A stretch of DNA of 64,000 nt from Azorinus chamasolen (Eukaryota > Mollusca > Bivalvia > Cardiida > Solecurtidae), in assembly GCA_963576725.1 (NCBI GenBank), contig OY755241.1, forward strand, positions 77,796,701-77,860,700, in the 5' to 3' direction. Made by a program: the position numbers and the translations under genes. Shown piece by piece: positions 11,745 to 22,989 of the stretch (position 1 is its first letter; every line of letters begins with the position of its first letter). The notes below the pieces were generated by a model, which saw nothing but the letters and a program-made list of their open reading frames with translations, was not told the DNA's origin and did no database searches.

Positions 11745-11949
11745 AACCCACTACATACGAAATGAACTCGACCGCGACGGAAAAGCTCGCCTCGGCGGCT
11801 GCTTCAAACAGAACACATGTGTTGGTTGACGGTCGGTGTTTATTTTGTCACACGGCACAGAGAAGACTGCAACGATAAATAATTTACGGACAGTTTTTCT
11901 TCTTGTATATTTATACACTGTAGCAAAATCTGTTCAACCTAAGCGAAGG
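11745..11949 (+). other. CpG-rich candidate non-coding first exon of a plus-strand transcript
   Basis: This is a CpG-rich island in AT-rich surroundings, ending at a strong donor, GCGAAGG|GTGAGTAAA. It contains a short ORF at 11762-11878 (38 codons; starts MNSTATEKLASAAASN, includes a C-x2-C) that stops before the donor, so it is either an upstream ORF or chance. About 200 bp separate it from the opposite-strand first exon, as in a bidirectional promoter. No transcript evidence is available here. Confidence 0.4.
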
Positions 11950-12179
11950 GTGAGTAAACATTTTCTTTAAAATTCTAAGCGCTCTGCTTCTCACGGACTA
12001 ATTTAGTACATTCTACCGTTAAGCTTTTCGCCCATGAACTTTTAAAAGCAGAATCAGAGCGACATACAGTTTTTATCCAGATGATATTTCATTATCACTT
12101 ACCTCATATTGTCAAACAGCAGTTGACATTCCAATTAAGACCTGCATGGTAACTTTCCAGGTATATACATTTGTGGATT

Positions 12180-12291
12180 CTATGACATTTGCCCCTATTT
12201 TGGGCTTGGGAGGACATTCGCCACTATTTTGGGCTTGGGAGAATATTCCCTACCACCTATTGTTTTGGCTCGGGCAGACTTTTGCCCCCCC

Positions 12292-12322
<31 letters not shown>

Positions 12323-12330
12323 ACACATGG
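12180..12330. repeat. GCCC-phrase repeats, poly-C and (CA)n
   Basis: Three phrases of GACATTTGCCCCTATTTTGGGCTTGGGAG type lead into about 23 C residues and (CA)n. The open frame across it is an artefact of low complexity. Confidence 0.75.
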
Positions 12331-12985
12331 CAAATTTTGTAGACACCATGACATTTTAGCTGTTTATAAATGCATAAATGTGTTGTTGAGCCAAACCTGG
12401 TTCACACTTCCAACCTTTTCTATTTGTCCCTTCCTACATAAATTGGCCTTTCTACGCCTCTGTAAAAGTCACTTTATGAAACCAATGTGATAAATACAGC
12501 ATTTGCTCCATAGGAGCAAATGCTCTATGTGTAAAAAATCATGGTTCCGAAATTAGATCTACACCATTCGTACATTTTTCTTTAGGGATAATGATTTCAA
12601 AAGTGGCCGACTTGATCAGGATTCTTTTGAACAGTCATATGTAGATGCCAGAAAAAGGCCTGCCTAAAATTGTCGTGTCATTAATGACACGTCATAATTG
12701 TATTATTACTTCCATAAAAAGTGCACAATGGAACATGCCCCTTCCATTGCATTATTTTGCCCCAGCCTGTTTTATCGGAGACTGAATTTTGCCTCTATTT
12801 CATATTTATTTGTTACACATTTACAATTATAGATTATTATAACAATTATTCATTGAAAGGACTCTTTGGACATATCATTGAAGTCAAGACAGTTTATGAT
12901 AAACAAACTCATCTGAATTACTTATCCCAACAGATACCAATCAACTTTCACCCTTCGCCTGTTTTATGTTTATTCCAAATTTTAA

Positions 12986-13193
12986 TACAGTAAAACCCCG
13001 CTAATACGACCACCAAAAAGGGGCATAATTCTGGGTGGCAGAGGCAGGTGGTAGCTTAATGCAGGACGAAAGTTATGCAGAAAGCTCCTATAGGAGCTTT
13101 CTGCATAACTTTCGTCCTGCATTAAGCAACCACATGCTTTAAACGGCGCCAGTGGCTGTGTATTAAGTGGTCGCATTAGCGGGGTTTCACTGC
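12986..13193. mobile_element. MITE-B copy
   Basis: TACAGTAAAACCCCGCTAAT / ATTAGCGGGGTTTCACTGCA ends. The centre GCAGAAAGCTCCTATAGGAGCTTTCTGC is perfectly palindromic and continues outward through TTATGCAGGACGAAAG-like arms. Confidence 0.92.
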
Positions 13194-13195
13194 AT

Positions 13196-13400
13196 TCATG
13201 GACAAAATAGTTAAGATGAAGAATGAAAGGTTTACTGTTGAAGCCATTCTAGGAACAAAATAAAAAGATTTTTTCAAATTCCTGTAGCAAACAGCAGACC
13301 CTGATCAAACGACTCTTATAGGAGCCGTTTGCTCTGGGTCTACTCTTGCAAATGCATGATTTCAAGCGCCTTTATATGATGGAAGGGATTTACTACTTAT
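13196..13400. mobile_element. Degenerate MITE-A copy
   Basis: GACAAAATAGTTA, GCAAACAGCAGACCCTGATCAAACG and the opposing GCCGTTTGCTCTGGGTCTACTC core are present; the ends are eroded (GGAAGGGATTTA). Confidence 0.65.
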
Positions 13401-13404
13401 CAAC

Positions 13405-13466
13405 AACTGTTCTAAGTGTTGTACACTTTGAATAAATATATGTTCTGTTCTGTTTCTGTTCTGGTA
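13405..13466. repeat. Retroelement-like 3' tail with (TTCTG)n
   Basis: GTACACTTTGAATAAATATATG followed by TTCTGTTCTGTTTCTGTTCTGG looks like a non-LTR element end. A similar tail is at 19122-19163. Confidence 0.45.
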
Positions 13467-13475
13467 AGAAATAAT

Positions 13476-13568
13476 ATCAGAAAATGGTCCATCTAACACG
13501 TCGATGATCTTTTGCTCGCGACTGTGTTCGCATCTTTACACTTGCCCTATTACACAAGGCACCTACGG
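13476..13568 (+). other. Weak exon candidate
   Basis: AATATCAG at the left and CACCTACG|GTAAGTGG at the right could be splice sites. The only fully useful frame starts at an ATG near 13503 (MIFCSRLCSHLYTCPITQG). It does not join in phase to the exon at 15795, so it would need another exon between. The segment lies just after a retroelement-like TTCTG tail and may be unrelated. Confidence 0.2.
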
Positions 13569-14275
13569 TAAGTGGATGTCAAAAATTCAATAACAGATGA
13601 TGTTGCAAACAGTCATTATATACTTAACTGTAACACTGTCTTACCCAGTGTCTAATCACAATTGCAAGCTTATCGGTTTTTAGGGGGGGGGGGGGGGTAT
13701 TTTTATTTGTGAATTAAAATGTTTGTATTATAAACAGCAATAGTCTGACTCCCAATTTAACTCCCCCCTATAAACGTGTTTTCACACATTTGCAAACAGA
13801 GTAGCTCCTTGATCAAGGTCTGCTCTGTTTGCTAACATATTTTGATCGATCTTTTTCTTTACTTTCTAAAATGTCTTCAATGTTTTACCTTCCATTCTTC
13901 ATAGGGTGGATAGATGGCCGGGACTGCTGATAAAAAGGTGTGAGAATCCAATCATGCTATAATTGCTGTTTGGATAATTAAACACCAACTTAATTTGTAA
14001 TGGACTATAACGAGTGCAAACATCCAATTCTATCGACCAGGGTCTGCTTTGTATGCTTTCGAGTTTGTAAATTAAGCTTGACATTTTATGCAATGACAAC
14101 ACTTTACGTTATGAATGAAATTTAATTAATGGTGACATTGTTTATTCTTAAGATTAACATATTAGATCCAGATCATACGGCTCCTGTAGGAGTCGACTGA
14201 TCAGGATCTGCCCCATTTGCTTCCAAATTTGTAAATAACCAACAATTTACGTGATAAATGAAATCTAATTAATGG

Positions 14276-14510
14276 TTAGCCCTGTCCCTGTTCTATGTTT
14301 ATTCACAATTTCAATACCTACTGAATATTCATGGACAAATAGTTATAATTAAATATGGAAGGCGGAATATTGTAGCCATTTTCGAAAGCAAAAACAAAAC
14401 AGATTTATCAAATTCAATTAGCAAACAGAGCAGACCCTGATCAGATGGCTCCTGTAGGAACCATCTGCTCTGGGTCTACTCTGTTTGCAAATGCGTGAAA
14501 ATACGCTTGC
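14276..14510. mobile_element. MITE-A copy, right end lost
   Basis: CCCTGTCCCTGTTCTATGTTTATTC left end and core CAGATGGCTCCTGTAGGAACCATCTG; after AAATGCGTGAAAATACGC the terminal GGGAAAGGGTTAA is missing. Confidence 0.8.
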
Positions 14511-14561
14511 TTTCAAATTTGTAAATTACCAACAATTTGCGTTATTAATGAAATCTATAAT

Positions 14562-14770
14562 TACAGTAAAACCCCGCTAATGCGACCACTTAATGAATAA
14601 ACATGGGTGCCTTTATAAGCAGGTGGTTGCTTAATGCAGGACAAAAGTAATGGAGAAAGCTCCTAGAGGAGCTTTCTCCATTACTTTTGTCCTGCATTAA
14701 GCTTCCACCTGCATCTAGCACCCATAATCATACCTCTGTTAGGTGGTCGCATTAGCGGAACTTTACTGTA
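14562..14770. mobile_element. MITE-B copy
   Basis: TACAGTAAAACCCCGCTAATGC / GCATTAGCGGAACTTTACTGTA ends and the perfect palindromic centre GGAGAAAGCTCCTAGAGGAGCTTTCTCC. Confidence 0.93.
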
Positions 14771-14779
14771 ATGGTGACG

Positions 14780-15240
14780 TCATTTATTTATTAACATAGT
14801 AGAACCAGATCAGACGACTGATGTAGGAGCCGATTGCTCAGAGTTCGCTCTGTTTGCTTTTTCTGAATATGAATCTTATTAATGGTAACGTCATTAGGAA
14901 CCAACTGATCAGCGTTTGCTCTGTTTGCTTTTGAGTTTGTGAAATATACTTGAAAATTTCCGAGTATGACACTTATTAATGGTAACGTCATTATTTATTA
15001 CACTAACATAGTAGACCCAGAAGAGACGGCTCATGTATGAGCCCACTTATCAGGGTCTGCTCTGTTTGCTTTTGAGTTTCTGAAATATACTTGAACATTT
15101 CTGAAGATTACTCTTATTAAGAGTGACGTCATTAGTTATTACACTAACATAGTAAACCCAGGTGCGACGGTTCATGTAGATTAAGAAACCGACTGATCAG
15201 GGTCTGCCCTGTTTGATTCAAAAACATTAACTGCACCAAT
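14780..15240. repeat. Tandem repeat derived from a MITE-A-like core
   Basis: About four units of 110-130 bp share CTTATTAATGGTAACGTCATTATTTATTACACTAACATAGTAGACCCAGA .. GATCAGGGTCTGCTCTGTTTGCTTTTGAGTTTCTGAAATATACTTGA; related single units lie at 14105-14230. Confidence 0.8.
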
Positions 15241-15394
15241 AGCTTCTATTTAAAAAGAAGTTATTTCGGGCCCCCAGTCCAGGTAAAGCTGGAGGAATGT
15301 TTCCAACTTTTATAACATGTCTTGAAAAATCGTGTTCATTTGGTCTAATTCAATAGAAATTACCATATGACTTGTATATAACCATAATATATTG

Positions 15395-15480
15395 TATATA
15401 GTGGACGAAACGACCAGGTACAAAACGTCCTGGGAGCAAAATGTCCAGGGCGCTAACTGGTTAGTAGGCAAAACATCTGG
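15395..15480. repeat. Short phrase repeats (AAAACGTCC..GGG)
   Basis: GACGAAACGACCAGGTACAAAACGTCCTGGGAGCAAAATGTCCAGGGCG shows a repeated AAA-CGTCC-GGG phrase, similar in style to the blocks at 3045 and 4283. Confidence 0.4.
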
Positions 15481-15794
15481 TCACCTTAAAAGAATACCGG
15501 TAAAAAAAACATGTGTAATGAATGTTGTCTGTGGGTCACTGTGAGTTGGGAGATTTCCCGATAGTGTTGCTAGTGTAGACACAGATCAGAATATGAAATA
15601 GAAGTTTTGACATATATTCAGATAACAAAATTCTCTGTTTGCAAAACCAAGCATAGGCAAAGTTCCTCGTAGGCAATAATAGAAAGGGGCAAAGTATGCT
15701 TTCCATGGAATTGGCGAATATTGATGAGTTAATGGGTCAAAGCGCTATGTAGCATTTGTTCTAATAATTTGTATACATATACTTAATTTTTCAG

Positions 15795-16446
15795 AATGAA
15801 TCATTTGAGACCGGTGAACTGGCTGAGCTTGGCTGTTTCTTGATCAACCGATCTGTTAGCAGTATTGGTAGTAGTACTGGCAGTGATGGATGCAGCTTAT
15901 TTAATGACCTGTCAACTAGTCTGATTTATTGTTCAGACAATGATATGGATCAAAGTTCAAGAAATGAAATGTACTATACTCCGTACTCAGATAGTGTAAT
16001 GGAATGTTCAAAAAATGAATTTGGTCTCACACGAAGTCTTATCCAATGCTCGAAAAGTGATCTGGACTTTAAAGCAAACAATTCGAATATTTCGAGTGAA
16101 ATTGATCATGCCGATTCATATACATGTACCGAATTTAACCGGAATAGTCACCTAACAAATGATGGAGACTGCACAGGTTATGTAATAGAACTTGGAAAAA
16201 GCCTTCTTCATTGCTCGAAAAGTGATGTGGACTTTACAGAACAGATTTCAAGTATTTCGAGTGAGAATGAGGATTCTAGTTTATACAACGCATATGAATG
16301 GGATGCTCACTTAACGAGCACACCGAAAACATCTGGCTTTGACTGTGAAAATGAATGTGACATTGATGGTTCATATATCCAATTTTTAAGGAATAATCAC
16401 CTACCAAGTGAATCTGATTATAGAATGCATACGGTACACATACAGT
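15795..16446 (+). CDS. Ser/Asp/Asn-rich repeat-containing exon, unidentified
   Basis: After the acceptor TTAATTTTTCAG the frame is open to TGA at 16446, beginning NESFETGELAELGCFLINRS. The product is acidic and serine-rich with repeats carrying CSKSD[LV]DF: SLIQCSKSDLDF and SLLHCSKSDVDF, each followed by S[NS]ISSE. There is no signal peptide, membrane helix or known domain. A third repeat copy follows after frameshifts (16447-16698). It could be an intrinsically disordered region of a gene whose first exon is near 11949, but intermediate exons were not established. Confidence 0.5.
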
Positions 16447-16698
16447 GAGATGGAAGGTTCGAAGAATGATCTTGTTCTCACAAAAGTCTTCTTCATGGCT
16501 CTAAAAGTCATGTGGACTTTACAGAACAGATTTCAAATATTTCAAGTGAAAATGATGATACAAGTTCATATACAACATTTGAATGGGATGCACATGTATT
16601 AACAAGCACACCGAAAACATCTGCTTTTGAAAATGAGTGTGACCTCGAACAAGTCCATGCAACAATGGGGACTGCAACAACCAAGTCTTACATTTAAG
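16447..16698 (+). pseudogene. Frameshifted continuation of the Ser-rich repeat exon
   Basis: Homology to the preceding repeats continues but shifts frame twice: RYTYSEMEGSKNDLVLTK in one frame, then HVDFTEQISNISSENDD, EWDAHVLTSTPKTSAFENEC in another, ending at TAA (16694-16696). The nucleotide match to 16200-16365 is high. Either the 3' end of the exon is decayed, the assembly has indels, or the gene really stops at 16446. A GT donor (AAG|GTAATA) follows the stop. Confidence 0.5.
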
Positions 16699-16719
16699 GT
16701 AATATAATCTGAAAATGGG

Positions 16720-16905
16720 TGATCCTTCGAAAGCAAAAGTAGACATGTAAAAAGAGAAAATTGCAGACTCGGTTTTGAGTCTGTTCATGAGTAGTAATTA
16801 AAAGTGCAACACTACTCACGCCCCCTAGCACCGGCTTAAGCAGTATTCAATTTTCAAAACTAATAACATCAAAACTTATGATCCCGAAGGACCAGAAAAT
16901 ATAAC
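16720..16905. repeat. Inverted partial copy of the 282-bp family
   Basis: The reverse complement matches 27907-28090 over the ACCGAGTCTGCAATTTTCTC, CTGTTCATGA, and GCTTAAGCCGG..CTAGGGGGCG blocks. It begins about 25 bp after the frameshifted Ser-rich exon. Confidence 0.85.
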
Positions 16906-17459
16906 AACAAATAAGTTTGTTTTGGTGTCTAATATTTCCTAAACCAAGTCTAATGCTGTTTTGGTCAAGATTCAGAACCAAAGCAATCCTTTAACCCTTT
17001 CCTCCATACCAAGTTATTTCCCATAAAATGTACCATATTGAATTTCTGTCAATATATTGTATATCATTTGAGGTTTGTGTCAAAAATCATGTAATGTTGT
17101 GAATAGTAACACATTTTCAGACAGCTAGTTTAATGTTAAAAAGTCTATATTTAAAAATAAATCGTAATCAAAATTTATACAATATTTTATATTGAGGACG
17201 GACATTACAAGGCAGGGGACGGACATTACAGTACACTACACTGTATGGTGAGTTCCCACTTTCCCCACTTTTTTAATTGGTAAAGTAATTGGGGTATTTG
17301 GTGTGGGGAATTGGGGAATCTATCGTGTAACAATAAACTAAAAGGTGTTATTGGAAGTTTAAAGGTTCATCACAAATTTTGTCTTATTTTTGTCACATTG
17401 TGGAGTATGAAGATGAAATGTTTTACTTTAAAATTTGTAACGTTAGAAAATGGCCATTG

Positions 17460-18010
17460 TATTTTCCTATTTTTTTCTGCAGTACTTGCGGATTCTTATC
17501 TGGGTCTGCAATGTTTACCTAATACGGCCTTGCAGGGCTGGTTCTACTCAAGGCTGTTCGGCTCATGGGAAATGGGTGCTATATGCGTTTATGGGGGCTG
17601 TTCCTTGTGAGCCGAACACCAATGGTTCTACTTACCCCTATGTGATGGTGTTATTTCTTTTTTATACCTACCTGTAAACCTGCTCCATATTTATTTCGAT
17701 GGAGTTTGTTATATACGGGTATTACAGCGGACATCCATGGCGATCTCTCTATACTGTAGTTTCATTTACATGTATATTCGCGAAATACAATATCATCATC
17801 ACTTCGCTTAATCTTACAGACCTCGCAAACGGTGCATACCCCGTGAGAAAACGTATTTGGTGGATTCTCATTTGGGTCGACACTGTTTGCCAATCACCGC
17901 CTTGCAGGCCCGGTTCTGTTATCTTATTATTATTCTTTACACCTGCAAACCTGCTCCATATTTCGTTTCGATGGAGTCGGCTACATGCGGGTATCATGCG
18001 GGTATCTATA
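17460..18010. repeat. Direct repeats about 400 bp apart
   Basis: GGATTCTTATCTGGGTCTGCAATGTTTACC...CGGCCTTGCAGGGCTGGTTCT recurs as GGATTCTCATTTGGGTCGACACTGTTTGCC...CCGCCTTGCAGGCCCGGTTCT, and CCTGTAAACCTGCTCCATATTT.TTTCGATGGAGT recurs at 17941. A short dyad GTTCGGCTCA..TGAGCCGAAC is at 17547-17618. Confidence 0.6.
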
Positions 18011-18639
18011 AACATGTATTTTTGAACAAGTTACGCCTTACTATGCCTTGTTCCTATCCTAATAATATTAACTTGCTGTCAGCCCTAAATGTACAGTTAC
18101 TTTTGAGGAACATAGCGAACCCAGACAGTCTGGATTCTGATCAGTCGCTGAGTTACTCAATATCTGGTCTGGAGCCAAACTGTTTGCAAATTGTCCCTTA
18201 AGGACATGGCATAAACAATTAGAACCACAGGTAAGATCAACCCTTACCGTTATATTATGTTTGGTTGTTAAAGTTGGAAAAAAAGGCAACTGTACTTACC
18301 TTGATCTTCAATTTTCCGCTTTAACTGCGGTCTATTTCTTCGGCACACGACAATTTTTACTGCTAACCAGTAACCACACGCTTGACCCGTGGGCAATGCA
18401 CTGTATAATGCCATTCAGTTTATATAGACTTGCTCAAGGACGAGCCACTTTAGAACTAATACACACGCAGATGAAAAGTGGCACTTGTCGGTTTCAGTGG
18501 GTCTGACTTTATGTGTAACACATGGGGTCGGACCTGTTGACACTGGCAACTGTACATTGATCCGACCCCAGCTCCATTTACCCTGAAATATACTAGGCTT
18601 TACTCCTGTTGTCATGTGATCTTGCATGTATATACGCCA

Positions 18640-19165
18640 GTAATTTAATACCTAATGCTGCATGTATACCTGCGTGTAACTATCTAATCGTAGATCCAAA
18701 TGCAATAGTGTACAAATCAGACTAACATCGAGCAAGTTCATAATGTTTTAATCAATTTGCTTTATATTGACTGGTATTGTTTATGCTGAAATGTATGTTA
18801 TTATATGTGGTAAGATGGGCATATTGCCTTAATTCCTGAATAAAATCTATCTATTTCAAACTGATAAAAAATAAACACCAAATTACCTCTTGGGTCCGCT
18901 CATCCTGTCTGGCGGCCGGAACCTGCACGCTTCCGACGTGGACTGCATGCGCGGATCAAGAATACTATCCATACGTCGCATGTCGACCGGTACACAACTG
19001 ACGGAAATTGTTATTACGAAACTGCTAGATTCTTACCCCCACGATCGGAACCCAAACCTGTACTTATATTTATTTGATGTATGTTATTATGTCATTTCCC
19101 CATGTTGTATGTTTATACCTGGGTGAAAAATAAAAGATTTGTTCTGTTCTGTTCTGTTCTGCTAA
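18640..19165 (+). repeat. Retroelement-like 3' tails and CpG-rich segment
   Basis: CTGAATAAAATCTATCTAT (about 18836-18854) and AAAATAAAAGATTTG(TTCTG)n (19127-19163) look like ends of two non-LTR elements. The CpG-rich 18890-19030 between them contains an open stretch with no recognised domain. Confidence 0.4.
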
Positions 19166-19169
19166 GTGA

Positions 19170-20260
19170 ACCCAATTACCCTAATAGGCGTGAATTTAGA
19201 AATGTGGGGAAAGTGAGCACAAACCCACTGTACAGTATTGTTTGTATAATGGTCCAGTACTGTTATACCACTAATATATCACAGTAGTTAACACCCTACT
19301 GTTTTGTTTTTGTGTCCTGGCCTCCAAATTTAATTAGTAAGGTCTTGTTAATTGAACACCTGCTGCAATGGGGCTTACAGAAAATGCGCTCAACCAGGAA
19401 ATTGGGGTTTACCGGTTATCTACATCACATATGATGGGGGCTATATAGGAATCACATTGTCTGTCCGTCGGGCGTCACAGAATTATGCCCCTTTATAACT
19501 TCATATTTTGTCCCTCAATTCGGATATCTTTTTGGGACATGCCACTTTTCTTGAAACCTGTTTATGTTATTGTCTTCAAACTTGGTACACATTATGAAGG
19601 TGATGAGAGGATGTGCAGTCAACAAGGGTTTGTTAAATAGGAAAAACACTGTATCTATTAAATATCATATTTTGAAGACTCCAGCTACATGCAGAGTAGA
19701 AACACAATAACATAAATTAATATAACACAACACTTAAGTATAACACATTCCCGTGTCTCTCTAAAACAAGAAAATGAAACAAGAACTAATAAAAAATTGT
19801 TACTGAGCTGTAGAAAATGTTGGTGTGGAATTTAGATTCTAACAAGCAGTAATTGTAAAAATTAAATGAATTAGCAAAGTGAATGAAAATAAAAAGGCTG
19901 AAATGGAGAAAGGAAAGAGAAACATATTTCTGCTCTTCAACTAGAAAAACAAAAGAAGAAAAAAAAATACGAGTACATATACATATTAAGTGTTTTAGTC
20001 TTTCTACCTTAATGTTTAAGTAGCTCTACACTTTTTCAACCTGAAGTCCCATTCTGATATTACTCAAACTGAGTCTTATGTAAATTAATTTGAGTCTTAA
20101 CATCCACACCCAAATTGAGTCTTAACTTCCACACAAACTTAAACATGCTGTCTCCTGTTTTCAAAATGTCTATTAAGCAGTGAAAGTCTGCTCCTGGTTT
20201 TGTAAGACAGTCGGATATCTGATTAGTGTTTGGAACCAATGTCACTGATGTGTGGATGAA
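19170..20260. other. Unannotated AT-rich interval
   Basis: 19440-19660 carries phrases common to dispersed invertebrate repeats (CACATTGTCTGTCCGTCGGGCG, TTCAAACTTGGTACACATTATGAAGG). No gene was recognised. Confidence 0.4.
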
Positions 20261-21064
20261 AGGATTATTGAACTATTTCATTTTGTATTGAAGTCATATT
20301 GGATCTTTTGACAAGATGGTGGGTGGGGGTATTAATCATCTTTAGTGATAGTTCTAGTTATTTATTACCTGAATATGTATTGAGTAAAGTGTTTATTAAG
20401 TTCTTTATCAATTATGTCAATACTCTAACTCTTTAGCAATTATTGCTTTATTTCTAAGAAGATGATTGAGATTTAATATCTTCATCCAACTATCGTTACA
20501 TTAGTATTGATTTGCAATTCAAGTGACTTGTATATCCTTATCAGTTACTGGAATGTTGTGAAAAACAAGTGTGTTTGTCACTGCTGTTTACAAATAGTAA
20601 GATACAAAATGTATATCATCATGCCTTATAAATGCTTTCAGGCTTGAAAGAAAGTACTACTACTCCAAGAGGGATGCAAGTAGAAGATATCCCACCGAGT
20701 TCTTGTCTTTCATAATTGATGGAATGGACCAGGGTATGGGCACATTTCAATAATACATTGTACGCAATTTATTACTGGCACATGGTAGATTATTTATCCT
20801 GATTATGAGCAAATTGATTTTGAGACTGCTTAAATCTGCTTGAGCTCGCCTGATACTAAATGCCACTTTAGGCTTTATAGGGAAGGCTTTGCCCACTTTG
20901 GTGATGGCAAGAATTATGTTATATTAATTTTCACCAATGATTGTATGCCTGCAAAGGATTATTGAACTATTTCATTTTGTATTGAAGTCATATTGGATCT
21001 TTTGACTTTGGTGATGGCAAGAATTATGTTATATTAATTTTCACCAATGATTGTATGCCTGCAA
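20261..21064. repeat. 60-bp duplication separated by a 50-bp templated insert
   Basis: 20895-20954 is repeated exactly at 21005-21064. The 50 bp between (20955-21004) are an exact copy of 20261-20310, about 690 bp upstream, with AC shared at the joint (20311-20312 and 21005-21006). Confidence 0.9.
20642..20733 (+). pseudogene. Fragment with ERKYYYSKRDA / IIDGMDQ motif, probably transposon-derived
   Basis: The frame reads LERKYYYSKRDASRRYPTEF and LSFIIDGMDQG. It starts after an acceptor-like CTTTCAG and ends at GACCAGG|GTATGG. The motif resembles, from memory, a recurrent uncharacterised protein family of cnidarian and mollusc genomes with the phrase IDGMDQ, which I associate with mobile elements; this could not be checked. 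No continuation was found on either side. Confidence 0.4.
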
Positions 21065-21371
21065 TATGCCAATTGTAGTGTTTATAATGATGGAAAGAAC
21101 ATTTATGTTAATTTGAATTTTTAGCTCACTTTAGTATTCTCAGCGGGGGCGAGACTTTTCCGTTTCACTCAAGGCCGTTTTTGAGATCGATGTAAATCCA
21201 ATGAGAAATTTGGAGGGGTGGTGGGGGGGTATGGCGATTCATTCAGAAAATTGTTATTCGTCGATATATTCTTCCTTCTCTTAAACCAGTGGTCAAATTT
21301 GTATTGCATTTGGTAGGAATAGACTTCTGGTGATCATCTACTTAAACTGCTAAACTTTGTTAATATATGTT

Positions 21372-21853
21372 ACAGTAGAAATTGCGATTCAGGACGATCG
21401 TCGACTATCCTAGGACAGATTGCGATACGATCTCTCCTAGGACAAACTCCGATCCACTTTTTAAATCATTCACAATTATGTGTTGTTTGTCATGTTTTGA
21501 ATATAGACTTGTGATCTTAAAATAATATATTATTCTAGTAGAATTGTAGATTTTCTGTGTAGACTTAATGTGTCATATATAACACTAATAATAAATTCTT
21601 CTAGTAGAATTGCACATTTGCCTAGAAGAATTAAAGTGACATATCTAAAACTAATAATTCTTCCAATAGAATTGTAAATTTTCATGATATAATTACAGTT
21701 TGTCCTTGGACAGACTGTGATTTAAATCTGTACTAGTAGAATCATCGATTGTCCTTACAATGTATTAGGATCAGAGTCTGTCCTAGAAGAGAATGCCATC
21801 GCAATCTGTCCTAGGAGAATCGACAATTGTCCTGAATCGCAATCTCTACTGTG
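21372..21853. mobile_element. Inverted-repeat element of about 480 bp
   Basis: Ends ACAGTAGAAATTGCGATTCAGGAC / GTCCTGAATCGCAATCTCTACTGT, continuing inward with TCCTAGGACAGATTGCGAT / ATCGCAATCTGTCCTAGGAGA. Internal repeats of TTCTAGTAGAATTG type fill the middle. It codes for nothing. Confidence 0.85.
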
Positions 21854-22443
21854 ACATATATATACCTAAAATCATGGCATCCAGGACCTGGGAATAATTT
21901 CCATATATGCCTCTATATGGAACAAATTGAAATTCTTTTTCTCCAATGTTAACAGTACAATTTGAATGGTATTTGGTAGGAATGAACTGATGGTCCAGTT
22001 TAAATGGCATTTGATAGGAATAGTACTGGTGACCTGTTATGCATCATGTGAACAAATTAATATAAATTGCCATAATTTCCTGATCATCTAATTGCATATA
22101 GAGTCATTAGCCTTTTTTGACTCATTTATATCAGAACAGCTGCAACTCAGATGGACTTTTCAGGGCCATTATGGTTCTGATGCATTTATCAAACAACATG
22201 ATAAATATGTAGAATATAATGGAGTTCAGTCCCCCTTTAACCTAACCCATTGCTGCATAGAGATGACTTTTAGAACATTTGTATACAGAACTGTTCAAGA
22301 TCAGATGTCTGCTATAGGTATTGTATGTTCAGTAATTGCTGCAGAAATAATATTAATATGATGCTACAATTTAGATCAGGGTGAAAATTCCCTTGTTCAT
22401 AATGTCATTGTAACAATTCATCTATTCAATATTACTGTTCATT

Positions 22444-22640
22444 TTAGCTCATGTGTTTCGAAGAAATCACGAGCTATTGTCGTACCTCCGGCGTCCGCGT
22501 CGTCGTTGTCGTCTTTGCCGTCGTCCGAAATCTTAACATTGACCATAACTTCTTCAATTTTTCATTTACAACCTTCATTTTTAGTATGCATGTTCATCTT
22601 GACAATGTCGACAGAGGATCGTTTGCACTTGCTTGCGGTG
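22444..22640 (+). mobile_element. Terminus of the same family as the 11336 end
   Basis: TTTTAGCTCATGTG...CACGAGCTATTGTCGTACC then GTCGTCGTTGTCGTC parallels, in the opposite orientation, the hairpin terminus and GTCGTC-rich zone at 11235-11336. Only this end seems preserved. Confidence 0.55.
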
Positions 22641-22761
22641 CTCTTGTTTAATGAATATTCGTTTAATGGAGTAAAGGATTAATGATAGTGGCTACCAGTC
22701 TCAGATGAGACATGTGTATTGACTTGGTTTAACAGTCTCAGATGTATTGACTTGATTTAAA

Positions 22762-22980
22762 TTGTATTCTGTTATTTTTACAGGTAAATGTACAATCAGT
22801 TCGAAAAAAGGCTACAGTCAAGTTTGTAAGTCAACGCCTTTGGTGCTCCATTCCTATTGTTCTTCTGTGTCTGACCCAAGACAGAATCACCCTAAGGATG
22901 CTAACAATGTCCAAGAACATTGTTCTCAGGTCAAATTTTCACGCTACCACCTGCCCAGAAGGACCGAGAATTATAGATAA
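22762..22980 (+). other. Unassigned open stretch after an acceptor-like site
   Basis: TTATTTTTACAG at about 22772-22783 is followed by a 65-codon open stretch (GKCTISSKKGYSQVCKSTPL ...) ending in TAA. It is Cys/Ser-rich with no repeat similarity seen in the window. It could be a terminal exon of the plus-strand gene fragments or chance. Confidence 0.22.
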
Positions 22981-22989
22981 CAAAATGAC

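Noticed and set aside
17699..18201. Several overlapping open frames on both strands
   Set aside because: They overlie a direct repeat with MITE-like phrases and show no protein motif.
22092..22361. 89-codon plus-strand open frame
   Set aside because: No domain, repeat or splice support; likely chance in AT-rich DNA.
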